Part shown: positions 12,830 through 18,291 of the stretch, in pieces
Layout of the letters: every line of letters begins with the position of its first letter
How positions within the stretch are numbered: position 1 is the stretch's first letter
IMG/VR virus record: IMGVR_UViG_3300009496_000108
Location: 1-20,333 of that record
Strand: one strand, 5' to 3'
DNA length: 20,333 nucleotides
Source: a virus
Notes under the pieces: model-generated
What the model saw: the letters and a program-made list of their open reading frames with translations, nothing else
What the model was told of the DNA's origin: nothing
Databases searched by the model: none
Made by a program: the position numbers and the translations under genes

Positions 12830-13045
12830 TTATTTGATCGGTTCGTTGTAGTGATTCCATAGATTAGTGTGTGAATGGTTTTTGCCTTTACCGCTTGCAC
12901 CCTTCGACTCCATCTTCCAAGATTTATATTGTTTGTCGGTCATTTGACCACATTCTCCACCTTGTTTAACAACATTGTTGCGGTGTATAGCATTCGCCTT
13001 CTTCTGGTTTTCAACGTATTCGCACGCTTCTTTCATAGTCATCAT
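12830..13045 (-). CDS. Small basic hypothetical protein
   Basis: A 71-residue basic protein (MMTMKEACEYVENQKKANAI..., with GGECGQMTDKQYKSWKMESKG and a His-rich NHSHTNLWNHYN end). Unrecognised; it could bind nucleic acid or a metal ion. It overlaps the upstream gene by 4 bp. Exact decamer at 12983-12992, read as Ala-Ile-His. The true start may be the second or third methionine. Confidence 0.72.
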   Translation of the reverse strand: MMTMKEACEYVENQKKANAIHRNNVVKQGGECGQMTDKQYKSWKMESKGASGKGKNHSHTNLWNHYNEPIK

Positions 13046-13236
13046 AGTATTCTTTTTAGTTGTTCCTTAATTAACATTATATCTTCGTCGCTTACTAAAA
13101 CTTCTTCATCGCCTGGTCGATCGTGTATAGTATCGTACATTGCATCATGAAAGTAGTTACCTACTATCTTATCTAAGCGATTAGCGATCTCTTTAATTTC
13201 TTCCCAGGTTAATTTGGTTGTGTTTATATTTCCCAT
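13042..13236 (-). CDS. Small acidic hypothetical protein
   Basis: A 64-residue acidic helical protein (MGNINTTKLTWEEIKEIANR..., ending EDIMLIKEQLKRIL). Unrecognised. It overlaps both neighbours, by 4 and 13 bp. It contains a one-mismatch decamer copy (13123-13132). Confidence 0.74.
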   Translation of the reverse strand: MGNINTTKLTWEEIKEIANRLDKIVGNYFHDAMYDTIHDRPGDEEVLVSDEDIMLIKEQLKRIL

Positions 13237-13409
13237 GTTATATCGGTTGGATTATAGTCTCTATCTTCGTAGTCTAATACTGAATGCACTTCGCCTCGGT
13301 ATTTACTTGCAAATTGTATAGCATCTTCGCGAGTATCGAAGTCGTAGTGATCTTCGCTATAGTCATCACCATCTTCACTGTGTGTTCTTAATTCTACTGA
13401 ATATCTCAT
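13224..13409 (-). CDS. Very acidic small hypothetical protein
   Basis: A 61-residue protein, about a quarter Asp/Glu (MRYSVELRTHSEDGDDYSED..., ending NPTDITWEI), in a beta-helix-beta order. DAIQFASKYRGEVHSV resembles the small DUF-type domains in which one helix packs on strands. No firm family. One-mismatch decamer copy at 13315-13324. Confidence 0.72.
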   Translation of the reverse strand: MRYSVELRTHSEDGDDYSEDHYDFDTREDAIQFASKYRGEVHSVLDYEDRDYNPTDITWEI

Positions 13410-13435
13410 AATATTGGTTTTTAGTTATTAATTAT

Positions 13436-13534
13436 TTATTCTTCATCTTCGTCAAATTCCGCCCACTCTAGGCAATCACCGCATCGATCGGAGTTCAGTA
13501 AACTTGGTTCCGCACCGCAACAATTACTCCACAT
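13436..13534 (-). CDS. Tiny cysteine-containing acidic protein
   Basis: A 32-residue protein (MWSNCCGAEPSLLNSDRCGD...) with C5-C6 and C18-x2-C21, then an acidic tail (FDEDEE). The CC/C-x2-C layout resembles a short zinc knuckle. Its ATG overlaps the stop of the upstream gene by 11 bp, which argues for coupled translation. Compare the tiny Cys-rich protein at 2307-2396. Confidence 0.6.
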   Translation of the reverse strand: MWSNCCGAEPSLLNSDRCGDCLEWAEFDEDEE

Positions 13535-13844
13535 CGGTAGATAGTATTTCACCTAAATGTCTCACATTCGAAGGTAGATTAGTACTTTGACTCCAGTAAC
13601 CGCGTTTCAACCAATTAGGTAGGATATTTAGTTTAGGTAACATGACCTTTAATACCTCATCGTGATTGTATTTTATGGTTTGACCCTTGTTATTGGTGAA
13701 AGTGATTTCTTGATTTCGACCGTACCACGACTTCCGAACTACGAAGTTTTTACGTGTTATTGGTGGAAATACCGCTTTTAGTTGTTCCGGTGTTAACTCT
13801 TTTAGTAGTTGTTCTTGAGTTTTAATAGTTTGTTCAGTAGACAT
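13524..13844 (-). CDS. Hypothetical protein, paralogue of 14789-15106
   Basis: A 106-residue protein with the core FPPITRKNFVVRKSWYGRNQ, EITFTNNK, then YNHDEVLK, LPNWLKRGYWSQSTNLPSNV and RHLGEIL. The same core recurs in the 105-residue product of 14789-15106 at well over half of positions, so the two arose by duplication. The conserved basic/aromatic patches (NFVVRKSW, KRGYWSQSTNLP) suggest nucleic-acid or protein binding, but no known family is evident. It is the head gene of the run after promoter copy P8. Confidence 0.82.
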   Translation of the reverse strand: MSTEQTIKTQEQLLKELTPEQLKAVFPPITRKNFVVRKSWYGRNQEITFTNNKGQTIKYNHDEVLKVMLPKLNILPNWLKRGYWSQSTNLPSNVRHLGEILSTDVE

Positions 13845-13897
13845 GATAATTTGGTTTTATAAGTTAATAATTAAATTCGTATTTTGTTAGTATTCAT

Positions 13898-13934
13898 ATA
13901 TATTATCGAACGGTGTTCGTAACGGTTTTGTAAA
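13898..13934 (-). promoter_or_regulatory. Phage promoter-like element, copy P8
   Basis: TTTACAAAA, 18-nt spacer with ACGA, GATAATATAT on the minus strand; the AT-rich box is 54 nt from the start codon of 13524-13844. The 66 bp behind it up to 14000 hold no gene that I can see. Confidence 0.85.
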
Positions 13935-14000
13935 GATCGAAGGTGTATATTTATTTTGTAGTATAAATAGTAGAGTAGTTGTAACTCACCTCTTAAGTGC

Positions 14001-14220
14001 TTAAAACACTCGATTTATTAGGTCAATTACGAACATTTCTTCAGTTTCGTCGTCTTCGAGTATACAATCGATCTCTACGAACTCTGTTATCGCTGCAATT
14101 GTTTGTTTTAGGGTTAAATAGTTTGATTCGAACTAAAAATGCGCTATTGTTTGGTCATTCCAGTAAATTGGCTTCTTCATATTCTTTGTTTTGATCTGTT
14201 ATACTTAATTTGTTATTCAT
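14001..14220 (-). pseudogene. Degraded small gene with stop and frameshift
   Basis: An ATG 1 nt from promoter copy P9 opens 21 codons (MNNKLSITDQNKEYEEANLLE) ending at a TGA (14155-14157). In the next frame, with no ATG, 43 codons at 14001-14132 read like real protein (FESNYLTLKQTIAAITEFVE..., ending MFVIDLINRVF). Reading through the TGA and skipping one base at about 14133 would join them via PNNSAFL. Two separate lesions are needed, so decay is more likely than a programmed frameshift; a sequencing error could explain one of them. Confidence 0.45.
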
Positions 14221-14257
14221 ATATATTATCAATACCTCGTCGTGTAGGTTTTGTAAA
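14221..14257 (-). promoter_or_regulatory. Phage promoter-like element, copy P9
   Basis: TTTACAAAA, 18-nt spacer with ACGA, GATAATATAT (last bases ATTGATAATATAT) on the minus strand. It directly abuts the start codon of the degraded gene and is followed on its far side by an inverted TGCTATACGC copy (14258-14267). Confidence 0.8.
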
Positions 14258-14422
14258 TGCTATACGCGGAAAAAACGGTAATTTTCAATAGAAAATACTA
14301 AGATTTAGCTAAATACCTAAAATGCTATACGCTGCCGCGTAGGGCGGAGTCTACTCTTCCGATTCTATTGCAAGATCAGGCCATTAAACCGCTACTTATT
14401 AGGTAACGGCTGGGTAATTAAG
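14258..14422. other. Non-coding segment with two inverted decamer variants
   Basis: No gene seen on either strand. It contains two plus-strand copies of AAATGCTATACGC (14255-14267 and 14320-14332), a GCCGCG / GGGCGG stretch and an imperfect hairpin around ACCGCTAC and GGTAACGGCT (near 14389-14410). It lies between promoter copy P9 and palindrome copy 2. Confidence 0.5.
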
Positions 14423-14472
14423 AGTGTGACATTAGCCTGTTATATATAATAGTAGTAGGCTATCGTCGCACT
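14423..14472. promoter_or_regulatory. 50-bp imperfect palindrome, copy 2 (operator-like)
   Basis: Begins AGTGTGACATTAGCC and ends GGCTATCGTCGCACT; the two 15-nt arms are reverse complements except at three or so positions. The centre holds GTTATATATAATAGTAGTA with a -10-like TATAAT. It lies 1 bp from the stop of the 14474-14614 gene, so it may act on rightward transcription. Confidence 0.75.
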
Positions 14473-14473
14473 G

Positions 14474-14614
14474 CTAGGATGATGATCCGAACTCTTGGAT
14501 GCATCGTGCAGTCATCTCTTGTTCGTCTGACCATCCTGAAGGATATTCCTCGATGTATGTGCATTGCACGTATTTGGATCCATCTGGTCTGGTAATTGTT
14601 TTGCTTGTGTACAT
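14474..14614 (-). CDS. Small hypothetical protein
   Basis: A 46-residue protein (MYTSKTITRPDGSKYVQCTY..., ending IQEFGSSS), beta-rich first half and one helix. Unrecognised. It shares the P10 transcript with the 27-residue gene upstream and ends next to the palindrome at 14423-14472. Confidence 0.66.
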   Translation of the reverse strand: MYTSKTITRPDGSKYVQCTYIEEYPSGWSDEQEMTARCIQEFGSSS

Positions 14615-14615
14615 A

Positions 14616-14699
14616 TTATTGTTTTATTTGGTGGATAGCTTTAGCGATTAATTTAAGTTCATCAAAGATGGTTAGAAAGAAATTGTTGATAGTTTTCAT
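14616..14699 (-). CDS. 27-residue amphipathic peptide
   Basis: MKTINNFFLTIFDELKLIAK followed by AIHQIKQ: a single amphipathic helix with hydrophobic Phe/Ile/Leu face. It starts 22 nt from the AT-rich box of promoter copy P10 and ends 1 bp before the next start codon, both typical of real genes here. It could be a membrane-associated or protein-binding peptide. Confidence 0.55.
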   Translation of the reverse strand: MKTINNFFLTIFDELKLIAKAIHQIKQ

Positions 14700-14720
14700 G
14701 TTATAGTTATTTAGATTCGT

Positions 14721-14757
14721 ATATATTATCAGTTGTTATTCGTAATGGTTTTGTAGG
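14721..14757 (-). promoter_or_regulatory. Phage promoter-like element, copy P10
   Basis: CCTACAAAA, 18-nt spacer with ACGA, GATAATATAT on the minus strand, 22 nt before the 14616-14699 start. A 5-bp hairpin (GGATC/GATCC, 14758-14772) without a U-tract separates it from the stop of the 14789-15106 gene and could be a weak terminator. Confidence 0.85.
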
Positions 14758-14788
14758 GGATCGAAAAGATCCTGTTAAGGAGGAGAGG

Positions 14789-15106
14789 TTATTTAGACCC
14801 CTCCGTTGCATCTGCAATGTCCGCTAGATGTCTAACATTAGTTGGCAGATTAGTTGACTGTGACCAGTATCCGCGCTTGATCCAGCAAGGCATTATGCTT
14901 AGTTTCGGCAACATCGCTTCAAGTATCGTATCGTGATTGTATGTTACGACTTGGTCTTTATTGTTCGTAAAGGTAATGATCTGGTTGCGTCCGAGCCATG
15001 ATTTTCTGACTACAAAGTTCTTGCGATTGATTGGTGGGAAGATTAATGCTTTTTCTTCATTAGACATTTTTGCGATTGCATTGGTAATTAATTCTTGACT
15101 GTTCAT
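14789..15106 (-). CDS. Hypothetical protein, paralogue of 13524-13844
   Basis: A 105-residue protein sharing FPPINRKNFVVRKSWLGRNQ, ITFTNNKDQVVTYNHD, and IKRGYWSQSTNLPTNVRHLA with the product of 13524-13844; N- and C-termini differ. Each paralogue has its own promoter copy (P11 here, P8 there). Function unknown. Just 3' of the stop is the sequence that on the plus strand reads AGGAGGAGAGGTTAT, repeated after the 15221-15391 gene. Confidence 0.82.
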   Translation of the reverse strand: MNSQELITNAIAKMSNEEKALIFPPINRKNFVVRKSWLGRNQIITFTNNKDQVVTYNHDTILEAMLPKLSIMPCWIKRGYWSQSTNLPTNVRHLADIADATEGSK

Positions 15107-15149
15107 AATTTACTGTTTTTATTTATTATTATTATTATTTGTTATTCAC

Positions 15150-15186
15150 TTATATTATCAGGTTGCAGTCGTGATGGTTTTGCAAC
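15150..15186 (-). promoter_or_regulatory. Phage promoter-like element, copy P11
   Basis: GTTGCAAAA, 18-nt spacer with ACGA, GATAATATAA on the minus strand, 44 nt before the 14789-15106 start. An ATT trinucleotide run lies between it and the gene. Confidence 0.83.
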
Positions 15187-15220
15187 TATTTTTTAAAATG
15201 CAGGGGTTGAGGAGGAGAGG

Positions 15221-15391
15221 TTATGGAATTGGCGTAAAATCCATCAGATCGTTGTACTCTGCGATCAAAGCATCGTACTGAGGTGTCAGATGTTCGAACC
15301 CACCGTCTCGGATCAATATCTCAAGAGAGTCGATTATAGATTCAAGGCGCAATTCAGGGTGGGCAATCATTAGAGATTTTTTCATGGTCAT
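15221..15391 (-). CDS. Small acidic hypothetical protein
   Basis: A 56-residue acidic helical protein (MTMKKSLMIAHPELRLESII..., ending LMDFTPIP). Unrecognised. It could also start at the third codon (ATG at 15383-15385). It is the rightmost clear leftward gene, starting 17 nt from the AT-rich box of promoter copy P12. Confidence 0.68.
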   Translation of the reverse strand: MTMKKSLMIAHPELRLESIIDSLEILIRDGGFEHLTPQYDALIAEYNDLMDFTPIP

Positions 15392-15407
15392 TATTATTTA
15401 GATTCAC

Positions 15408-15444
15408 TTATATTATCAGTAGCCGGTCGTAGTAGTCTTGTAAA
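15408..15444 (-). promoter_or_regulatory. Phage promoter-like element, copy P12
   Basis: TTTACAAGA, 18-nt spacer with ACGA, GATAATATAA on the minus strand. Like P9 it is joined on its far side to a plus-strand AAATGCTATACGC (15442-15454). Confidence 0.82.
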
Positions 15445-15803
15445 TGCTATACGCTTCGCTACGCTCCGCGATCATACATGAACAAGAGAGGTTATCGGTA
15501 CAGCTTCCATTAGCTGCAGCATAGATCGTACGGCAACACCGCAGACCAGGACCAGAGTCATAGCGCCAACAGACCAGGACCAGGCACCAGCACGTAGCTA
15601 CATACCACAGGATACCTCAACAATACACAGGAAAACGTATCAAAAGGTCAAAGCATATGATTAAACACCAAAAATAAACGGGGACTGGGTCAAAGCAAAT
15701 GCGTTTCCTTATCGAACCGGGTCAGTAGAAATTAGTATATAACCCCCAAGCTCTAAGTATCTAATAAAAAATTTTTTTCAAAAAAAAATCTCTTTTGATC
15801 CCC
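15445..15803. other. Non-coding divergence zone between leftward and rightward genes
   Basis: No convincing gene. From the left: TACGCT repeats with CGCGG (15447-15470); a stretch clearly richer in G+C than the rest (about 15480-15640) with the 14-bp direct repeat CAGACCAGGACCAG at 15542-15555 and 15570-15583; GGTCAAAGCA twice (about 15646-15655 and 15688-15697); and a long A/T tract (about 15766-15790) of A-run, T-run, A-run. It could hold the replication origin, a packaging site or the rightward promoter; none can be decided by eye. Confidence 0.55.
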
Positions 15804-15851
15804 AGTGCGACAATAGGTAGTTATATATTATAGTAAGAGGCTAACGTCGCA
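15804..15851. promoter_or_regulatory. 48-bp imperfect palindrome, copy 3 (operator-like)
   Basis: Begins AGTGCGACAATAGG and ends GAGGCTAACGTCGCA; the centre is GTTATATATTATAGTAA, including a -10-like TATAGT. It lies 47 bp before the first rightward gene, in the right orientation and place to be an operator-promoter for the rightward genes. Confidence 0.78.
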
Positions 15852-15898
15852 TTTGATGGACCCGTAAGTACTGTCGTATATATGTAAGTATATAAGGT

Positions 15899-16165
15899 AT
15901 GGGAAAACAAAAACTAACGGCTAAGGGAGCAGCTACGAAAAAAGCTAGAGATATTGCTTATGCAAAAGGAATAGCCTGGAACGGTAAACCCACATCTCAG
16001 CACAGAAGAACAGAAAAGAAAGCGGAGAACCAAAGGATAGGGCAGAATAGTACATCGGACATACATCATATTGATGGTAAAGTCGGTAACACTAGAAGAG
16101 TATCTATAAAAAAGAACAGAGACACGTTCGGAAGCGGGGATCGTCAAAAAACAAGAACAACGTAA
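15899..16165 (+). CDS. Small, highly basic protein with IHHIDGK motif
   Basis: An 88-residue Lys/Arg-rich protein (MGKQKLTAKGAATKKARDIA...) with a helical charged first half (RRTEKKAENQRIG), then DIHHIDGKVGN and an Arg/Lys-rich end (FGSGDRQKTRTT). HHxDG with a downstream basic tail occurs in small proteins near structural genes of several marine phages, and partly resembles the start of an HNH-type motif, but the rest of a nuclease fold is missing. It is probably a DNA-binding or virion protein. It is the first rightward gene. Confidence 0.72.
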   Translation: MGKQKLTAKGAATKKARDIAYAKGIAWNGKPTSQHRRTEKKAENQRIGQNSTSDIHHIDGKVGNTRRVSIKKNRDTFGSGDRQKTRTT

Positions 16166-16176
16166 AAAAATAAAAC

Positions 16177-17454
16177 ATGGCTATAATTTATTCATACCCC
16201 ACGGCAGTACCAAAGTTAATAGACAAAATAATAATCACTCAATCATACGATGTTAATGCCGCAGCTCCTATAGAGGGTAATCCTACTAGAGCAGCATTGA
16301 TATCTGATATTGGAGATTTATTAGGTGTAACAACAGGTACAGCTAATACCCTTCCAATGTTTTCCAGTGCCGGATTAGTAGACTCTCCCATATACACAGT
16401 ACCCGGCTCCGAGGGGGTTACTATTGAAAATGAACTAGCCGTTCCGAAAATAAACTTTGGGTTCAACACTTATTACGGTAGAGATATGACTATCTCTGGA
16501 ATTGCAGACGGAACTTTTGACGGAATACAGGTTACTAACGAACTTGTTATTGGGAAGTTAGCTAATACCACAGGTGATCTTGCTATGTATTTTAAATACG
16601 GAGATGAAAGAGTAGGGGGAATTTATTTAGATGACGATGCCTCTCAGCAAGGACTCTCTTTTTACGTGCAGGAATCTGCAACAAATGCAAACATAGTTAA
16701 AAAGATATCTCTAAGAGAGGGAACAACTATTGGTAGCGCATTAGCAACTACTCTTCCACCTGCCAACGGATTAGCTGTGCAGGGTGACGTAAAGGCATTA
16801 GGTAACGCTACTTTCGGAGAAGATGATTCACAAGAAGTTACCATGGAATCTACTTTAAATATACAAGGACCTGTAAAAGATAGTGGGAGTAATTTAGGGG
16901 GTGACCAGCAAGTTTTGGTTTCTAATGCAAGTGGCAATGTAGCTTGGGGAGCTCTTCCTACAGGTACGGTAAAAGGAACCGGTGCAGTAAACTTTGTTCC
17001 TAAATGGTCAGCTACCGATACACTACAAAATAGTATTATATTTGACGATGGGACTAATGTTGGTATTGGAACTTCAGGAACAAACCCTGCGGATAAACTG
17101 CATGTACAAGGTGCTGTAAGAGCGGTAGTTGCAGGTTCAAGCGGTGCTGCTTTTAATGCAACCAATGCCTTTGGTGTCACTTCGTCCATTCGTTTTGGTG
17201 ATAACCACGCAGTGCTAGCATTAAAAAATAACTCAAACGTTGTAGCTGCAAGAATAAGTTCTAGTGGTTTTTCTTTTTTTAATGGTGGAAATGTAGGTAT
17301 CGGAACAGAATCTCCTGCTTCACAACTTACGGTTAACGGGGGAGATATTGAGGTTGAGGATGAAAACAAAGGGTTAATATTACATTCGCCTAATAACACG
17401 CGTTATAGAATTACGGTTGCAAATGATGGAACACTATCTACAGCAGCGATATAA
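16177..17454 (+). CDS. Virion adhesin / tail-fibre-like protein
   Basis: A 425-residue protein rich in Gly, Ser, Thr, Asn and Ala with repeating beta-strand patterns. The N-terminal ~50 residues (MAIIYSYPTAVPKLIDKIII...) are shared with the next protein and probably attach it to the virion. Two NVGIGT-P-L-V segments (about residues 297-313 and 376-390) are the kind of repeat found in phage fibres and bacterial trimeric adhesins. It ends at STAAI without an intramolecular chaperone domain. It likely binds the host surface. No signal peptide, as expected for a virion protein assembled in the cytoplasm. An A-rich leader precedes the ATG. Confidence 0.82.
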   Translation: MAIIYSYPTAVPKLIDKIIITQSYDVNAAAPIEGNPTRAALISDIGDLLGVTTGTANTLPMFSSAGLVDSPIYTVPGSEGVTIENELAVPKINFGFNTYYGRDMTISGIADGTFDGIQVTNELVIGKLANTTGDLAMYFKYGDERVGGIYLDDDASQQGLSFYVQESATNANIVKKISLREGTTIGSALATTLPPANGLAVQGDVKALGNATFGEDDSQEVTMESTLNIQGPVKDSGSNLGGDQQVLVSNASGNVAWGALPTGTVKGTGAVNFVPKWSATDTLQNSIIFDDGTNVGIGTSGTNPADKLHVQGAVRAVVAGSSGAAFNATNAFGVTSSIRFGDNHAVLALKNNSNVVAARISSSGFSFFNGGNVGIGTESPASQLTVNGGDIEVEDENKGLILHSPNNTRYRITVANDGTLSTAAI

Positions 17455-17483
17455 AAAGTAAAAACAATAATTAAAACATCGAT

Positions 17484-18179
17484 ATGGCAAATATATCAAG
17501 TTATCCAAAAGCCACACCTACAGTATCGGACTTGTTGGTAGGTACTTCTACATCATTGAATCAGACAAGAAACTTTTCAATTGCTGATGTAGCCACTTTT
17601 GGTTCAGGTACTGATAGTAACTCATTAATGCTTAATAATGTAAAGATGAGGTCTGAATGGTCTAACTCAATAGCGGGGCAATTTGTTATTAGCGCTTTAT
17701 TTACTAATTTAAGATACCCTTTATTAAAAGTTAATTTTGAAAACCTTCAGTTAAACGTAGGGTCAACATATAAGCTAATAATAGAAAGATTTAAAAGACC
17801 TTCCTCAAGAAAAGTTGCTGGAGGAATTCTAGAATATAGAGATGCAGGATACAAAAGACAAAAACCGTTTGACTCTGGGGCTCCTTATAACGGTAGAGTT
17901 ATAGAAATACCTATAACAGCTACTAGTGGGCAATTATTTGACTTTAAATTAGATTTATACTATCCATGCGCAGGAACCGTTGTATTTAATGACACTGTTT
18001 TTCCAAAAGTAGCTGGTACTAGATCAACATTTCCTATTTCTGAATCAAAGCAATATGTAGCTTTTAGAATATCACAAACAACAAATGGTGTTACTAAAAC
18101 TTCTCCAGTGCTACAAGAGTTAACTATGCTAGGCACGTTAGATGGAGGGAATAGAAGAGTAACTTTTATACCAAGATAA
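17484..18179 (+). CDS. Virion protein with fibre-type N-terminus
   Basis: A 231-residue protein starting MANISSYPKATPTVSDLLVG, then TSTSLNQTRNFSIADVATFG, which matches the start of the upstream fibre (SYP-A-P, then a TR/I-D segment). The rest is a beta-rich domain (LLKVNFENLQLNVGSTYKLI, FDFKLDLYYPCAGTVVFND) without recognisable enzyme motifs. It is probably a second fibre or head/tail accessory protein that uses the same docking site. It is separated by 29 bp from the upstream gene and followed by a terminator. Confidence 0.78.
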   Translation: MANISSYPKATPTVSDLLVGTSTSLNQTRNFSIADVATFGSGTDSNSLMLNNVKMRSEWSNSIAGQFVISALFTNLRYPLLKVNFENLQLNVGSTYKLIIERFKRPSSRKVAGGILEYRDAGYKRQKPFDSGAPYNGRVIEIPITATSGQLFDFKLDLYYPCAGTVVFNDTVFPKVAGTRSTFPISESKQYVAFRISQTTNGVTKTSPVLQELTMLGTLDGGNRRVTFIPR

Positions 18180-18201
18180 AAAATATAGAGCCTTCCTTTG
18201 A

Positions 18202-18264
18202 GTCCTCCACGTGAGGGTTCTGTTGGGTCCTCCACGTGAGGGCCCTGTTGAGGGCTTATTTTTT
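18202..18264 (+). terminator. Rho-independent terminator preceded by tandem repeat
   Basis: GCCCT, loop GTTG, AGGGC, then TTATTTTTT at 18242-18264 is a classical intrinsic terminator. Just before it GTCCTCCACGTGAGGG occurs twice (18202-18217 and 18227-18242) with 25-bp spacing; each copy can form a small CCTC/GAGG hairpin. It ends the fibre transcript before groEL. Confidence 0.85.
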
Positions 18265-18291
18265 AAAAGTAAACGTAAAATAAAACACAGC

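Larger units (their letters stand above)
2029..12992 (-). repeat. Dispersed decamer TGCTATACAC (nine exact copies, minus strand)
   Basis: Exact copies in plus-strand coordinates: 2029-2038, 7310-7319, 8036-8045, 9056-9065, 9882-9891, 10536-10545, 11826-11835, 12107-12116, 12983-12992. One-mismatch copies: 3777-3786, 13123-13132 and 13315-13324. All lie inside leftward genes; inverted TGCTATACGC copies at 14258, 14323 and 15445 lie in non-coding DNA. The rightward genes have none. Confidence 0.8.

Noticed and set aside
12771-12860. N-terminal extension of the 12591-12770 protein
   Set aside because: The added 30 residues translate promoter copy P7 and the 3' end of the neighbouring gene; the ATG at 12770 has normal spacing to the promoter.
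13997-14194. 65-codon plus-strand frame over the degraded gene
   Set aside because: It is antisense to the two protein-like leftward pieces, its product is low-complexity Leu/Arg-rich, and it lies among leftward genes.
15472-15561. 29-codon hydrophobic leftward frame in the divergence zone
   Set aside because: It overlaps direct repeats, starts inside non-coding sequence with no promoter copy upstream, and its length is within chance.
16662-17399. 245-codon minus-strand frame opposite the fibre gene
   Set aside because: It is a shadow of the Gly/Ser/Thr-rich fibre reading frame; the product is Pro/Ser/Ala low-complexity and has no upstream signal.
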